A stretch of DNA of 64,000 bases from Uliginosibacterium aquaticum. Lineage in GTDB: Bacteria > Pseudomonadota > Gammaproteobacteria > Burkholderiales > Rhodocyclaceae. Under the pieces are notes generated by a model. That model ran no database searches. It saw nothing but the letters and a program-made list of their open reading frames with translations, and was not told where the DNA came from. This document shows, piece by piece, positions 52,205-61,396 of the stretch (the stretch's first letter is position 1; each line of letters opens with the position of its first letter). The position numbers were made by a program, and so were the translations under genes. The stretch is taken from assembly GCF_012972705.2 (NCBI RefSeq), contig NZ_JABCSC020000003.1, positions 620,001-684,000 of the forward strand, in the 5' to 3' direction.

Positions 52205-52224
52205 CCGTACCTGTTGCCCTTCGA

Positions 52225-53184
52225 TCAGCGTGTGCTGCACAGGCGGGGTGTTTTATCCCCGCGCTGGCCGCAAGGCGTTTTCGCTTCGGGGTTTGGGTGG
52301 GGCGTGCCGTCGTCATCCATGCGTGCTTCCACCGTATCCCAACTCACGACGCCAGCCTTGTCGAGCGTGAGGCGCAGCAGCCAGCCGGTACGGCCGGGGG
52401 CCTCGTCAAAACCGTCAAACACGAAGTTGCCGAGGCTGTAGATGACCGGCTTGCCACGATAGATCTCGGCGCCTTGCGTGACATGCGGATGCCCGCCGAT
52501 CACCGCATCGGCGCCGGCATTGATCATCAGGCGGGCGAGCTGGCGCTGGCGGGCGTCGGCTTCGCGCACGTTTTCCCAGCCCCAGTGCATGAAGGGGATC
52601 ACCAGATCGGCCCCGGCCTTGCGCGCGGCGCGGATGTCGGCGACGATGCGGCTATCCTCGCTCCACGCAATGCCGGGCCAGTCGGCGCCGGCTTCGAAGC
52701 TGCGCGGCTTGTACTCGTTGTAGGCGAGCACGGCGATCTTCAGACCCTTCTGTTCGATCCACAGCGGGCGATGCGCTTCGGCCAGATTGCGGCCGCCGCC
52801 GAAATAGCGGATGCCAGCTGCGTCCAGTAGCGTCATTGTTTCGACGAAGGCGGCCTGACCGTAATCGCCGGAATGGTTATTGGCCAGCGACACCGCATCG
52901 AAACGCCCTTGCAGTGACCTCAGTACGGCCGGCGCCGAGCGGAAGGTGACAATCTTGCTGGCGTTGGCCTTGCCGCTTGTGGCGACTGGGGTTTCGAGAT
53001 TGCCGATGCGGTAGTCCACCTGCCGCAGGATGCTTTCAAAAGGCTTGAGCGGATCGCCGCCGCGCGCGATGAGGCGCCCGGGGCCGTCGTCTAGCATGAG
53101 GTCACCGGCGAAGACCAGACTCAGCGTTTCCGCAGCGTGGGCGGAGCCGGTAAGCAGTAGCAGGCAGGCGAGCAGGCGCTTCAT
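52225..53184 (-). CDS. CapA/PgsA-family periplasmic protein (PGA_cap domain)
   Basis: The 319-residue protein has a signal peptide (MKRLLACLLLLTGSAHA, about 1-17) and a metallophosphatase-like CapA domain: LVFAGDLMLDDGPGRL, YRIGNLETPVATSG, VSLANNHSGDYG, VIPFMHWGWEN and VIGGHPHVTQGAEIY. CapA proteins are tied to poly-gamma-glutamate capsules in Bacillus, but many proteobacterial members have no proven role. It is the last gene of a four-gene overlapping operon divergent from the cyanophycin synthetases, which hints at a link to that polymer. ATG 53184 overlaps the previous stop by 4 bases. Confidence 0.88.
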   Translation of the reverse strand: MKRLLACLLLLTGSAHAAETLSLVFAGDLMLDDGPGRLIARGGDPLKPFESILRQVDYRIGNLETPVATSGKANASKIVTFRSAPAVLRSLQGRFDAVSLANNHSGDYGQAAFVETMTLLDAAGIRYFGGGRNLAEAHRPLWIEQKGLKIAVLAYNEYKPRSFEAGADWPGIAWSEDSRIVADIRAARKAGADLVIPFMHWGWENVREADARQRQLARLMINAGADAVIGGHPHVTQGAEIYRGKPVIYSLGNFVFDGFDEAPGRTGWLLRLTLDKAGVVSWDTVEARMDDDGTPHPNPEAKTPCGQRGDKTPRLCSTR

Positions 53185-53579
53185 CGGTGAGTCTCCCGGG
53201 GGCCTTGAATCTCGCACCAGTAGACCAGCTCGCTGTCACGGATCGGTTCATACACACGCTGTTCGCCGGTGAAGCCGAACTTGTCTTGCGAACGCGTGGC
53301 GGCCGGGTAGGCGTAGCGCGCCACATGCAGCGGCAATGGGCCATCCGGGTGGTCGGTGAGGCTGTAGAGCTTTACTTCCGTGGGCTCGAAAACCGGCCGG
53401 AACAGGAAGTAGGAGCCGATGGCGAGCGGCTTCTGCGTGTAGGCCGCCTGTGCGCTGGCGAGCTGAGGCTGCCGGACGCTGCGGGTTTCGCCGCCGTAGC
53501 TGTAATGGCAGACCAGCTCGGGTGAAGCGGCCATGGACGTCTGGCAAGCGACAGCCAGCAGCAGGGCTGCGCGCCTCAC
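53181..53579 (-). CDS. Small periplasmic protein of unknown function
   Basis: The 132-residue product starts at GTG 53579 with MRRAALLLAVACQTSMA as signal peptide. Mature sequence contains two Cys (ELVCHYSY, LVYWCEIQ), which could form a disulfide, and many aromatic residues in strand-like segments. I do not recognise a family. It overlaps both neighbours by 4 bases (GTGA and ATGA), so it is an obligate member of the cyanophycin-linked operon. Confidence 0.78.
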   Translation of the reverse strand: MRRAALLLAVACQTSMAASPELVCHYSYGGETRSVRQPQLASAQAAYTQKPLAIGSYFLFRPVFEPTEVKLYSLTDHPDGPLPLHVARYAYPAATRSQDKFGFTGEQRVYEPIRDSELVYWCEIQGPRETHR

Positions 53580-54058
53580 AGGAAGCGATCCAGCAGCTTG
53601 CGCGAATGGCGATCCAGCGCGGAGAGCTGACGGATCATGAACTGAATGCCATGCGCATCAGCAATCAGCAGGATGCCGCCGGGTAGGCGGCGAATGTCTT
53701 CTTCGCCCTTGAGCACGAAGCTGGCGGTGCCGCGATCCGTCTCCACTTCCCAGGTGCTGGGCGTGGCGAAGCTGGAGACCTTGTTCAGGCGCTGGATCTC
53801 GGGCATGAATTCGCGCGTGCTGAGCTCTTCCTCGATCAGCGCGCGCAGTGGAGCAGGCACCCAGGCCAGCAGCTCGATCCAGGCCACTTCATGGCCTTCC
53901 GTGCTCATCAGGGCGATGCCTTCGAGCGGTGCCGAGATCGGGTTGGCGCGGACCGGGGTCACGCCTTCATGGCGAATGCCATTGGCATCGATCAGCACGA
54001 GCTGGCCGAAGGCGTTGCGTTCGAGCGAGAAATTGACGTTTAGCGGCGCGCTCATCAT
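53576..54058 (-). CDS. Cyanophycin metabolism-associated DUF1854 protein
   Basis: The 160-residue protein has LERNAFGQLVLIDANGIRHEGVTPVRANPISAPLEGIALMS in segments at about 12-52, followed by HEVAWIELL and FMPEIQRLNKVSSFATPSTWEVETDRG, the pattern of DUF1854. Members of this family are commonly encoded beside cyanophycin synthetases and an ABC transporter, as here. No biochemical role is known. It starts in ATGATG overlapping the ABC transporter stop. Confidence 0.85.
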   Translation of the reverse strand: MMSAPLNVNFSLERNAFGQLVLIDANGIRHEGVTPVRANPISAPLEGIALMSTEGHEVAWIELLAWVPAPLRALIEEELSTREFMPEIQRLNKVSSFATPSTWEVETDRGTASFVLKGEEDIRRLPGGILLIADAHGIQFMIRQLSALDRHSRKLLDRFL

Positions 54059-56304
54059 TCGCCTCCTTCGAGAAGATTCTGTTCGGCATTGCGTAGCTGG
54101 GCCTGATACAGGCGCCAGTAAGCGCCCTCGGCGGCCATCAGTTCGTCGTGGTTGCCGACTTCGACGATCTGGCCACGGTCCATCACCACAAGGCGGTCGG
54201 CCTTGCGCAGGGTGGACAGGCGGTGGGCAATGGCGATGGTGGTGCGGCCTTGCACCAGGTTATCCAGCGCGCGCTGGATTTCCTTCTCGGTTTCGGTATC
54301 CACCGCCGAGGTGGCTTCGTCCATGATCAGGATGGCCGGGTCGATCAGCAGCGCGCGGGCAATCGACACGCGCTGGCGTTCGCCACCGGAGAGGCCCTGA
54401 CCACGCTCGCCGACGATGGAGTCGTAGCCTTGCGGCAATCTCAATATGAATTCGTGAGCGTGGGCAGCGCGCGCGGCGGCGATGATCTCGGCGCGGGTCG
54501 CGTCCGGCTTGCCGTAGGCGATGTTCTCGGCAATCGTGCCGAAGAACAGGAAGGGCTCTTGCAGCACCAGGCCGATGTTGCGACGGAAGTCGGCGATGGC
54601 CACGCTGCGGATATCCACCCCGTCGATCATGATCGCGCCTTCCGATACGTCGTAGAAGCGGCAGATCAGATTGACGAGCGTACTCTTGCCCGAGCCGGAA
54701 TGGCCGACCAGCCCGATCATTTCGCCGGGCTTGATGTCCAACGATAGGTTACGGATCACCGAGCGATTGCCATAGCGGAAGCCGATCTCGCGCATCTGGA
54801 TGCTGCCTTGCACGCTGGGCAGCGGCACCGGTTTGACCGGCTCGGGCACGCTGGAGACGTGATCGAGAATGTCGAAGATGCGCTTGGCGCCGGCGGCGGC
54901 TTTCTGGGTCACCGAAACGATGCGGCTCATCGAATCGAGGCGGGTGTAAAAACGCCCGATGTAAGCGAGGAAGGCCACCAGCACGCCGACGGTGATGTCG
55001 TTCTTCGACACTTGCCAGATGCCGAAGGCCCATACCACCAGCAGACCGATTTCGGTGAGCAGGGTCACGGTGGGCGAGAACAGCGACCAGGTCTTGTTGA
55101 TCCGGTCATTCACCGCGAGGTTATGCGCATTGGCTTCGCGGAAGCGCTGGGTTTCGCGCTTTTCCTGCGCGAAGGCCTTCACCACGCGGATGCCGGGGAT
55201 GGTGTCGGCGAGGATGTTGGTAACTTCACCCCAGACACGGTCGATCTTCTCGAAGCCGGTGCGCAGGCGGTCGCGCACGGTGTGGATCATCCACATGATC
55301 AGCGGCAGCGGTAGCAGGGTCACCAGTGCCAGCCAGGGGTTGATCGAGAACAGGATCACCGTGGTCATGGCGATCATCAGCACGTCGGTGATGAAGTCCA
55401 GCGCATGCATCGAGAGGAACACGCTGATCCGGTCCGATTCCGAACCGATCCGCGCCATCAGGTCGCCGGTGCGCTTGCCGCCGAAATACTCCAACGACAG
55501 CTTGATCAGGTGCTCGTAGGTGGTGGTGCGCAGGTCGGCTGAAATGCGTTCGGACACCAGCGCCAGAATGTAAGTCTTGGCCCAGCCCAGCGACCATGAG
55601 AGCAATGCGGCACCGAAGAGGCCGGCAAGCAGCTTGATTTCGAGCGCGGTGTTCAGGGGCTGGCCGTTCTGATACGGGATCAGCACCTTATCCATCAGCG
55701 GCATGGTCAGATAAGGCGGCACCAGGGTGGCGGCGGTGGCGCCGGTCATCAGTGCGAAGCCCGAAACCAGTTGCCAGCGGTACGGTTTGGCGAAGCGCCA
55801 GAGGCGGAACAGGGTCCAGGTGGAAGGCGCTTCATGCAGCTCGCGCGCGCAGATCGGGCATTCGTCTTCGCCCGGTGGCAGTGGCGCCTTGCAGGTGGCA
55901 CAGACCTCTTCTTCCGGCGTGGCCGGCGGCTGGCCGGTGAGGAGCGCTTCGACATGGCGCTCGAATTCGCTGATCAGCCTCAGTGCAGCGAGGTTCTGGC
56001 TCAAGGTGTAGCGCCAGTGGGCGAGGCGGCCACTGGTGTCGACCAGTTCCAGCGATCCGACGCCGGCATGATCCGAGTGGCGTAGGGTGAGGCCGGCAGC
56101 GAGCGGCCACTCCTGCCAGGACAGGTCCGGGCTGCAGGCCAGCAGGCGGCAGGGCGTGAGCAGCAGCAGGCCACGCGCAAACTGCAGGCGGGCGTCGAGA
56201 TCCAGCTCCAGTGCGGCCAGTACGGTTTCACCGGGCATCAGGCGGGCGAGGGCGTCGGCTTGCCAGGTGGCAGGGAGCTTGGGCTCGGAAATCGGCAGCA
56301 GCAT
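54055..56304 (-). CDS. Cyanophycin-associated ABC transporter (fused permease-ATPase) with zinc ribbon
   Basis: The 749-residue protein has an unusual N-terminal region (about 1-130) without membrane helices, then a CxxC-x10-CxxC zinc ribbon at Cys135, Cys138, Cys149 and Cys152. A six-helix exporter-type membrane domain (about 175-475) and an ATPase domain follow: Walker A GLVGHSGSGKSTLVN, signature LSGGERQRVS, Walker B ILIMDEATSAVD and switch His in AHRLSTL. This is a type IV exporter half-transporter. Its position, with DUF1854, divergent from the two CphA genes, matches the known cyanophycin-associated transporter group. Whether it moves the polymer, its dipeptides or something else is unknown. 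Confidence 0.9.
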   Translation of the reverse strand: MLLPISEPKLPATWQADALARLMPGETVLAALELDLDARLQFARGLLLLTPCRLLACSPDLSWQEWPLAAGLTLRHSDHAGVGSLELVDTSGRLAHWRYTLSQNLAALRLISEFERHVEALLTGQPPATPEEEVCATCKAPLPPGEDECPICARELHEAPSTWTLFRLWRFAKPYRWQLVSGFALMTGATAATLVPPYLTMPLMDKVLIPYQNGQPLNTALEIKLLAGLFGAALLSWSLGWAKTYILALVSERISADLRTTTYEHLIKLSLEYFGGKRTGDLMARIGSESDRISVFLSMHALDFITDVLMIAMTTVILFSINPWLALVTLLPLPLIMWMIHTVRDRLRTGFEKIDRVWGEVTNILADTIPGIRVVKAFAQEKRETQRFREANAHNLAVNDRINKTWSLFSPTVTLLTEIGLLVVWAFGIWQVSKNDITVGVLVAFLAYIGRFYTRLDSMSRIVSVTQKAAAGAKRIFDILDHVSSVPEPVKPVPLPSVQGSIQMREIGFRYGNRSVIRNLSLDIKPGEMIGLVGHSGSGKSTLVNLICRFYDVSEGAIMIDGVDIRSVAIADFRRNIGLVLQEPFLFFGTIAENIAYGKPDATRAEIIAAARAAHAHEFILRLPQGYDSIVGERGQGLSGGERQRVSIARALLIDPAILIMDEATSAVDTETEKEIQRALDNLVQGRTTIAIAHRLSTLRKADRLVVMDRGQIVEVGNHDELMAAEGAYWRLYQAQLRNAEQNLLEGGE

Positions 56305-56577
56305 TGTGTTTGTCAGGTGCAGTGGTGTCAGTTTTTTGTCAGCAGCAGGCCGGATGCGGGGCGCCGGCCGGCACGGAAGTCCGGTAAACTCGCCGCTGGC
56401 AAGGCGGGATCGGCCGGGCAGAGGATGATAAACGCTGCAGGCTGGTTCAAGTTTACAGGGATCGTGGCAGGTGTCCGCCTTGTCCGGCCGGGTGTACTTC
56501 GTGCCCGTTCGTAAACCTTTCGCTGCCTGCGTCGTTTACCGGGCATTGGCGGAAGCCGGCAGGCACCCGCCCACTAC
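56305..56577. promoter_or_regulatory. Divergent promoter region of the cyanophycin locus
   Basis: The 273 bases between the ABC transporter start (minus) and the first synthetase start (plus) must carry both promoters. GTCAGTTTTTTGTCAG (about 56327-56342) is a short repeat of GTCAG around a T-run. I could not find convincing -35/-10 pairs. Confidence 0.4.
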
Positions 56578-58734
56578 ATGGCTGACATGAGCAAAGACAT
56601 CCGCATCCTCGGCGTGCAATATTTGCGCGGCCCCAATATCTGGACCTACCGCCCGGCCGTCGAGGCCCTCGTCGATATTGGCGATCTCGAAGACTGCCCC
56701 TCCAACACGATTCCCGGTTTTTACGAGCGCCTGTCGGCCTGGCTGCCTGGGCTGATCGAGCACAAGTGCAGCTACGGCGAGCGCGGCGGCTTCCTGCGCC
56801 GCGTGCAGGAGGGCACCTGGCCTGCGCACATCCTCGAACACGTCACCCTCGAGTTGCAGACCCAGGCGGGCCAGCGCACCAGCTTTGGCAAGGCGCGCAG
56901 CACCTCGCAGCGCGGCGTTTACAAAGTGGTGGTGCGCTCGCGCCAGAAGGATGTGACCATTGCCTGCCTCGAAGCGGCACGCGATCTGGTGATGGCAGCG
57001 ATTGAGGACAAGCCCTTCGATGTGCCCGGAAACATCGCCCGTCTGCATGATCTGGCCGACTCCCTGTGCCTCGGCCCCTCCACGGCTTGCATTGTGGATG
57101 CTGCCACCGATGCCAGCATTCCATCGATCCGCCTGACTGATGGCAATCTGGTCCAGCTTGGCTGGGGCTGCCGCCAGCGCCGCGTTTGGACGGCCGAAAC
57201 CGACCGTACCAGCGCGATCGCCGAAAGCATTGCCAGCGACAAGGATCTGACCAAGAGCCTGCTGGTGCCTTGCGGTGTTTCGGTGCCGGAAGGCCAGATC
57301 GTGAATAGCCCTGAGGAAGCCTGGGAGGCTGCGCAGGACATCGGCCTGCCAGTGGTCGTGAAGCCTTCAGACGCCAATCATGGGCGCGGCGTGTCGCTCG
57401 AGCTGATGACCGAGGACGAGGTGAAAGCCGCCTTCCCGGTGGCGGATGCCGAAGGCAGTGACGTGATCGTCGAGCGCTTCATCCGTGGCAACGAACACCG
57501 CCTGCTGGTAGTGGGCGGCAAGCTGGTGGCGGCCGGGCGCGGCGAGAATATTTTCGTGACCGGCGACGGCAAGTCGAGCGTGCGCGAACTGATTGACAGC
57601 CAGCTCAATACCGATCCGCGGCGCGGCGAAGCCGAGGAGTTCCCGCTCGAAACCATCAAGATCGATTCCGACCGCACCATGCAGCTCCTGATCGAGCGCC
57701 AGGGCTGCACTGCCGAATCGGTGCTGGCAGCCGGGCGCAAACTCACTGTGCAACGCAACGGCAATGTGTCGATTGATTGCACCGACGAAGTTCACCCCGA
57801 AGTCGCCGCCGCCGCCTCGCTGGCCGCGCGCATCGTCGGGCTGGATATCGCCGGCATTGATCTGGTGACCGAAGATGTATCGCTGCCGCTGGAGAAAACC
57901 GGTGGTGCGATCGTTGAAGTGAATGCAGGCCCCAGCTTGCTGATGCATCTGAAGCCGGCCCAGGGTCAGCCGCGCCCGGTGGGGGAAGCCATCGTGGCCC
58001 ACCTGTTCCCGGGCGAGGGTAATGATGGCCGCATTCCGGTGGTGGGGGTTGCGGGGTGCGACGACAGTACCCGCATCGCCCGTCTGCTCGGCTGGCTGCT
58101 CCATGTGGGGGGCTACCATGCCGGCCTCGCCTGCCGTGAGGGCTTGTTCCTCGATCAGCGTGCCGTCGAGCGTTGCGATAGCGCCAATTTCGCCGCAGGT
58201 CAGCGCCTGCTGATGAATCGCCAGGTCGATGCGGCGGTGTTTGAGACGCCTGCGGCCAACATCCTCAGCGAAGGCCTGCCTTACGACCGTTGTGATGTGG
58301 GGGTGCTGACCAGCATCCGCGTGCTGCCCGAGCTGGAAGCTTTCGATGTGCGTGAGCTGGAGCAGGTGCGCAATGTGCTGCGTACCCAGGTCGACGTGGT
58401 GAGCGAATCTGGCGCTGCCGTGCTCAATGCCGATGACCCTGAAGTGGCCGGACTGGCCGAGCTGTGCGATGGCGAGGTGGTGTTCTACGCCAGCAGTGGC
58501 ACGGCGCCCGCACTGGCCGCGCATCTGGCCACAGGCGGCCGCGCGGTGTATGCCGAGGCTGGCCAGCTGGTGCTAGCCAGTGGTGACAAGCGTCAGGTGC
58601 AAGCCAGCGATTTGCCGGCCGGCCGAGCGCTTGGGGCCGAACTGGCGGCAGTGGCCGCCGCTTGGGCGCTGGGTATTTCGCCGGATCTGATCAATAGCGG
58701 CATCGAGAGCTTCGAAGCCAGCCTGGCCCGCTGA
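56578..58734 (+). CDS. Cyanophycin synthetase paralogue (CphA'/CphA2 type), degenerate Mur-ligase domain
   Basis: The 718-residue protein has a complete N-terminal and ATP-grasp part: ILGVQYLRGPNIWTYRPAVE, HILEHVTLELQTQAG, VVVKPSDANHGRGVSLEL, GGAIVEVNAGPSLLMHLKP. In the following Mur-ligase-like domain the P-loop of CphA1 (GTNGKTTTVR) is replaced by GCDDSTRIAR at about 493-502, and the C-terminal domain is missing; the protein ends after ISPDLINSGIESFEASLAR. In betaproteobacteria a shortened CphA' often precedes CphA; in cyanobacteria CphA2 polymerises dipeptides. This protein may do the latter, or act as a partner of CphA1. It is followed by cphA1 after 26 bases. Confidence 0.9.
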   Translation: MADMSKDIRILGVQYLRGPNIWTYRPAVEALVDIGDLEDCPSNTIPGFYERLSAWLPGLIEHKCSYGERGGFLRRVQEGTWPAHILEHVTLELQTQAGQRTSFGKARSTSQRGVYKVVVRSRQKDVTIACLEAARDLVMAAIEDKPFDVPGNIARLHDLADSLCLGPSTACIVDAATDASIPSIRLTDGNLVQLGWGCRQRRVWTAETDRTSAIAESIASDKDLTKSLLVPCGVSVPEGQIVNSPEEAWEAAQDIGLPVVVKPSDANHGRGVSLELMTEDEVKAAFPVADAEGSDVIVERFIRGNEHRLLVVGGKLVAAGRGENIFVTGDGKSSVRELIDSQLNTDPRRGEAEEFPLETIKIDSDRTMQLLIERQGCTAESVLAAGRKLTVQRNGNVSIDCTDEVHPEVAAAASLAARIVGLDIAGIDLVTEDVSLPLEKTGGAIVEVNAGPSLLMHLKPAQGQPRPVGEAIVAHLFPGEGNDGRIPVVGVAGCDDSTRIARLLGWLLHVGGYHAGLACREGLFLDQRAVERCDSANFAAGQRLLMNRQVDAAVFETPAANILSEGLPYDRCDVGVLTSIRVLPELEAFDVRELEQVRNVLRTQVDVVSESGAAVLNADDPEVAGLAELCDGEVVFYASSGTAPALAAHLATGGRAVYAEAGQLVLASGDKRQVQASDLPAGRALGAELAAVAAAWALGISPDLINSGIESFEASLAR

Positions 58735-58760
58735 GGCCGGAAACAACAGGAATACGTTCA

Positions 58761-61331
58761 ATGGAAGTTTCCCGCATCCGCGCGCTGCGTGGCCCCAATC
58801 TGTGGAGCCGTCACACCGCCATCGAAGCCATCGTGACCTGTGAGTCCGGCGAGCGTTCGCTGGCAGACCTGCCCGGTTTCGATGCCCGCCTGCGCGAGCT
58901 GTTTCCGCAGATCGGCGAGATCCGTTCCACCGATCACGGTGAAACCCAATCCATGGCTCATGCCCTGGAGTTCGCTGCGCTTGGTTTGCAGGCTCAGGCT
59001 GGCTGCCCGGTAACCTTTAGCCGTACCACCACTACGACCGAGATCGGGGTGTACTTGGTTGTAGCGGAGTACAGTGAGGAGGCGGTCGGCAAGCGTGCGT
59101 TCGAACTGGCCCAGCAGCTCGTGCATGCCGCTGCGCACGGCGGCGAGTTCGATGTGGAAGCCGCGCTGGCCGAGTTGCGCGAGCTGGATGAAGACGAGCG
59201 CCTTGGCCCCTCCACCGGCTCCATCGTGTATGCCGCTGTGGCCCACAACATCCCCTTCCGCCGCCTCACGACCGGCAGCCTGGTGCAGTTCGGCTGGGGC
59301 AGCAAGCAGCGTCGCATCCAGGCGGCCGAGATCGATTCCACCAGTGCGATCGCGGAATCCATTGCGCAGGACAAGGATCTCACCAAGAAGCTGCTTGAAG
59401 CTGCCGGCGTGCCAGTGCCCAAGGGACGCCCGGCCACTGGCCTGGAAGACGCCTGGCTTGCGGCAAACGAGATCGGCTTCCCGGTGGTAGTAAAGCCGCA
59501 GGACGGCAATCAGGGTAAGGGTGTGGCGGTGAACATCACCACCCGCGAACAGTTCGAGATCGGCTATCGCGCGGCCAACGAAATCAGCGATGAAGTGCTG
59601 GTCGAGAAGTACCTGCCTGGCCATGATTTCCGCATGCTGGTGGTGGGCGACAAGCTGGTTGCCGCCGCTCGTCGCGAGCCGCCGCTGGTGATTGGCGATG
59701 GCACGCACACAGTGCGTCAGTTGGTTGAAGAGGTGAACAAGGATCCGCGTCGCGGCACCGGCCATGCCACCTCGCTGACCAAGATCCGTTTTGATGACAT
59801 TGCACTGTCCAAGCTCGCCGACCAAGGGCTCAATGCTGAAAGCATCCCAGCCAAGGGCCAGCGGGTGATCCTGCGCAACAACGCCAATCTGTCTACCGGC
59901 GGCTCGGCTACCGATGTGACCGATGATGTACATCCGGACATGGCCGCGCGCGCGGTGGCCGCCGCGCAGATGGTTGGCCTCGATATCTGCGGTGTGGATG
60001 TGGTGTGCGATAGCGTGCTGCGGCCGCTCGAAGAGCAGTCTGGCGGTATCGTCGAAGTGAATGCCGCGCCGGGCCTGCGTATGCACCTGTCGCCCTCTTA
60101 CGGCAAGGGCCGTAACGTGGGCGAGGCGGTGATCTCCACCATGTTTACACCGGGCGATGACGGCCGCATTCCGGTGGTAGCGGTGACCGGCACAAACGGT
60201 AAGACCACCACCGTGCGCCTGATCGCTCACCTGCTGATCAAGAGTGGTCTGCGTACCGGCATGACCAATACTGATGGCGTGTATGTGCAGGGCAAGCAGA
60301 TCGACAGCGGTGATTGCTCCGGTCCGCGTAGTGCGCGCAGCGTGCTGATGCATCCGGATGTTGATGCCGCCGTGTTTGAAACCGCGCGCGGCGGCTTGCT
60401 GCGCGAAGGCCTTGCTTTTGATCGTTGCAAGGTGGCAGTCGTCACCAACATCGGCATGGGCGATCACCTCGGGCTGAACTACATCACCACCCTGGATGAT
60501 CTGGCCGTGCTCAAGCGCGTGATCGTGCAGAACGTGGCTGACAACGGTTACGCCGTGCTCAATGCTGCTGACCCGATCGTGGCCGGCATGGCTGCCAATT
60601 GCCCGGGCCAGATCATTTACTTCGCCGCGGATCGCAATAACCCGGTGATGGCCACCCATCGTGCTCAGGGCAAGCGCGTGGTTTATGTCGAGAACGACGC
60701 CATCGTGTGTACCGAAGGCAAGAAATCACAGCGCATCTCGTTGGCCGGCGTGCCGATCACGCGTGATGGCACGATCAGCTTTCAGGTTGAGAACGTGATG
60801 GCGTCGGTGGCAGCGGCTTGGGGCGTCGGTCTTGAGTGGGATGTGATCCGCGCGGGTCTGGCCAGTTTCGTGGCCGATAGCGATAACGCGCCAGGGCGTT
60901 TCAACGTCTTCGATTACAAGGGTGCAACCATTATTGCTGACTACGGGCATAACCCGGACGCCATGCTGGCGCTGGTCAAGGCAGTCGAGGCCATGCCGGC
61001 CAAGCGTCGCTCGGTAGTGATCTCGGGCGCTGGGGATCGCCGCGATGAAGATATTCGTCAGCAAACCGAAATCCTCGGCGCTGCGTTTGATGGTGTGATC
61101 CTGTACCAGGATGCCTGTCAGCGCGGTCGTGCCGATGGTGAAGTGATCGGCCTCTTGCGCGAAGGGCTCAAGGGGGCTGTGCGTACTGCCGTGGTTGAGG
61201 AAATCAATGGTGAGTTCATCGCTATCGACCGGGCTTTGGAACTGCTTCAGCCGGGCGATCTGTGCCTGATCCTGATCGATCAGGTTGAAGAAGCGTTGGC
61301 GCATATTCGCCAGCGTGTGGCAGCGCAGTAA
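58761..61331 (+). CDS. cphA: Cyanophycin synthetase
   Basis: The 856-residue protein has the three-domain architecture of CphA1: N-domain (RIRALRGPNLWSRHTAIEA), ATP-grasp (VVVKPQDGNQGKGVAVNI; DVVCDSVLRPLEEQSGGIVEVNAAPG) that adds aspartate to the backbone, and a Mur-ligase part with P-loop GTNGKTTTVR at about 477-486, DNAPGRFNVFDYKG and ISGAGDRRDEDI that adds arginine. It makes the Asp-Arg polymer that stores nitrogen as cytosolic granules. No cyanophycinase is in the window. The second gene of the pair is probably cotranscribed with the CphA paralogue. Confidence 0.96.
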   Translation: MEVSRIRALRGPNLWSRHTAIEAIVTCESGERSLADLPGFDARLRELFPQIGEIRSTDHGETQSMAHALEFAALGLQAQAGCPVTFSRTTTTTEIGVYLVVAEYSEEAVGKRAFELAQQLVHAAAHGGEFDVEAALAELRELDEDERLGPSTGSIVYAAVAHNIPFRRLTTGSLVQFGWGSKQRRIQAAEIDSTSAIAESIAQDKDLTKKLLEAAGVPVPKGRPATGLEDAWLAANEIGFPVVVKPQDGNQGKGVAVNITTREQFEIGYRAANEISDEVLVEKYLPGHDFRMLVVGDKLVAAARREPPLVIGDGTHTVRQLVEEVNKDPRRGTGHATSLTKIRFDDIALSKLADQGLNAESIPAKGQRVILRNNANLSTGGSATDVTDDVHPDMAARAVAAAQMVGLDICGVDVVCDSVLRPLEEQSGGIVEVNAAPGLRMHLSPSYGKGRNVGEAVISTMFTPGDDGRIPVVAVTGTNGKTTTVRLIAHLLIKSGLRTGMTNTDGVYVQGKQIDSGDCSGPRSARSVLMHPDVDAAVFETARGGLLREGLAFDRCKVAVVTNIGMGDHLGLNYITTLDDLAVLKRVIVQNVADNGYAVLNAADPIVAGMAANCPGQIIYFAADRNNPVMATHRAQGKRVVYVENDAIVCTEGKKSQRISLAGVPITRDGTISFQVENVMASVAAAWGVGLEWDVIRAGLASFVADSDNAPGRFNVFDYKGATIIADYGHNPDAMLALVKAVEAMPAKRRSVVISGAGDRRDEDIRQQTEILGAAFDGVILYQDACQRGRADGEVIGLLREGLKGAVRTAVVEEINGEFIAIDRALELLQPGDLCLILIDQVEEALAHIRQRVAAQ

Positions 61332-61354
61332 GCACAACTCAAGGCGCGAGCATC

Positions 61355-61376
61355 AAGGGCGGCTGCGGCCGCCTTT
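61355..61376 (+). terminator. Terminator-like hairpin after cphA
   Basis: GGCGGC-TGCG-GCCGCC followed by TTTCAGCTTTC, 24 bases after the stop. The U-tract is interrupted, so termination is probably partial. Confidence 0.55.
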
Positions 61377-61396
61377 CAGCTTTCTGGAGGGCGATC

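Noticed and set aside
58758-60659. 633-codon minus-strand open frame
   Set aside because: It is antisense to cphA; its His-rich composition is the usual shadow of GC-rich coding sequence.
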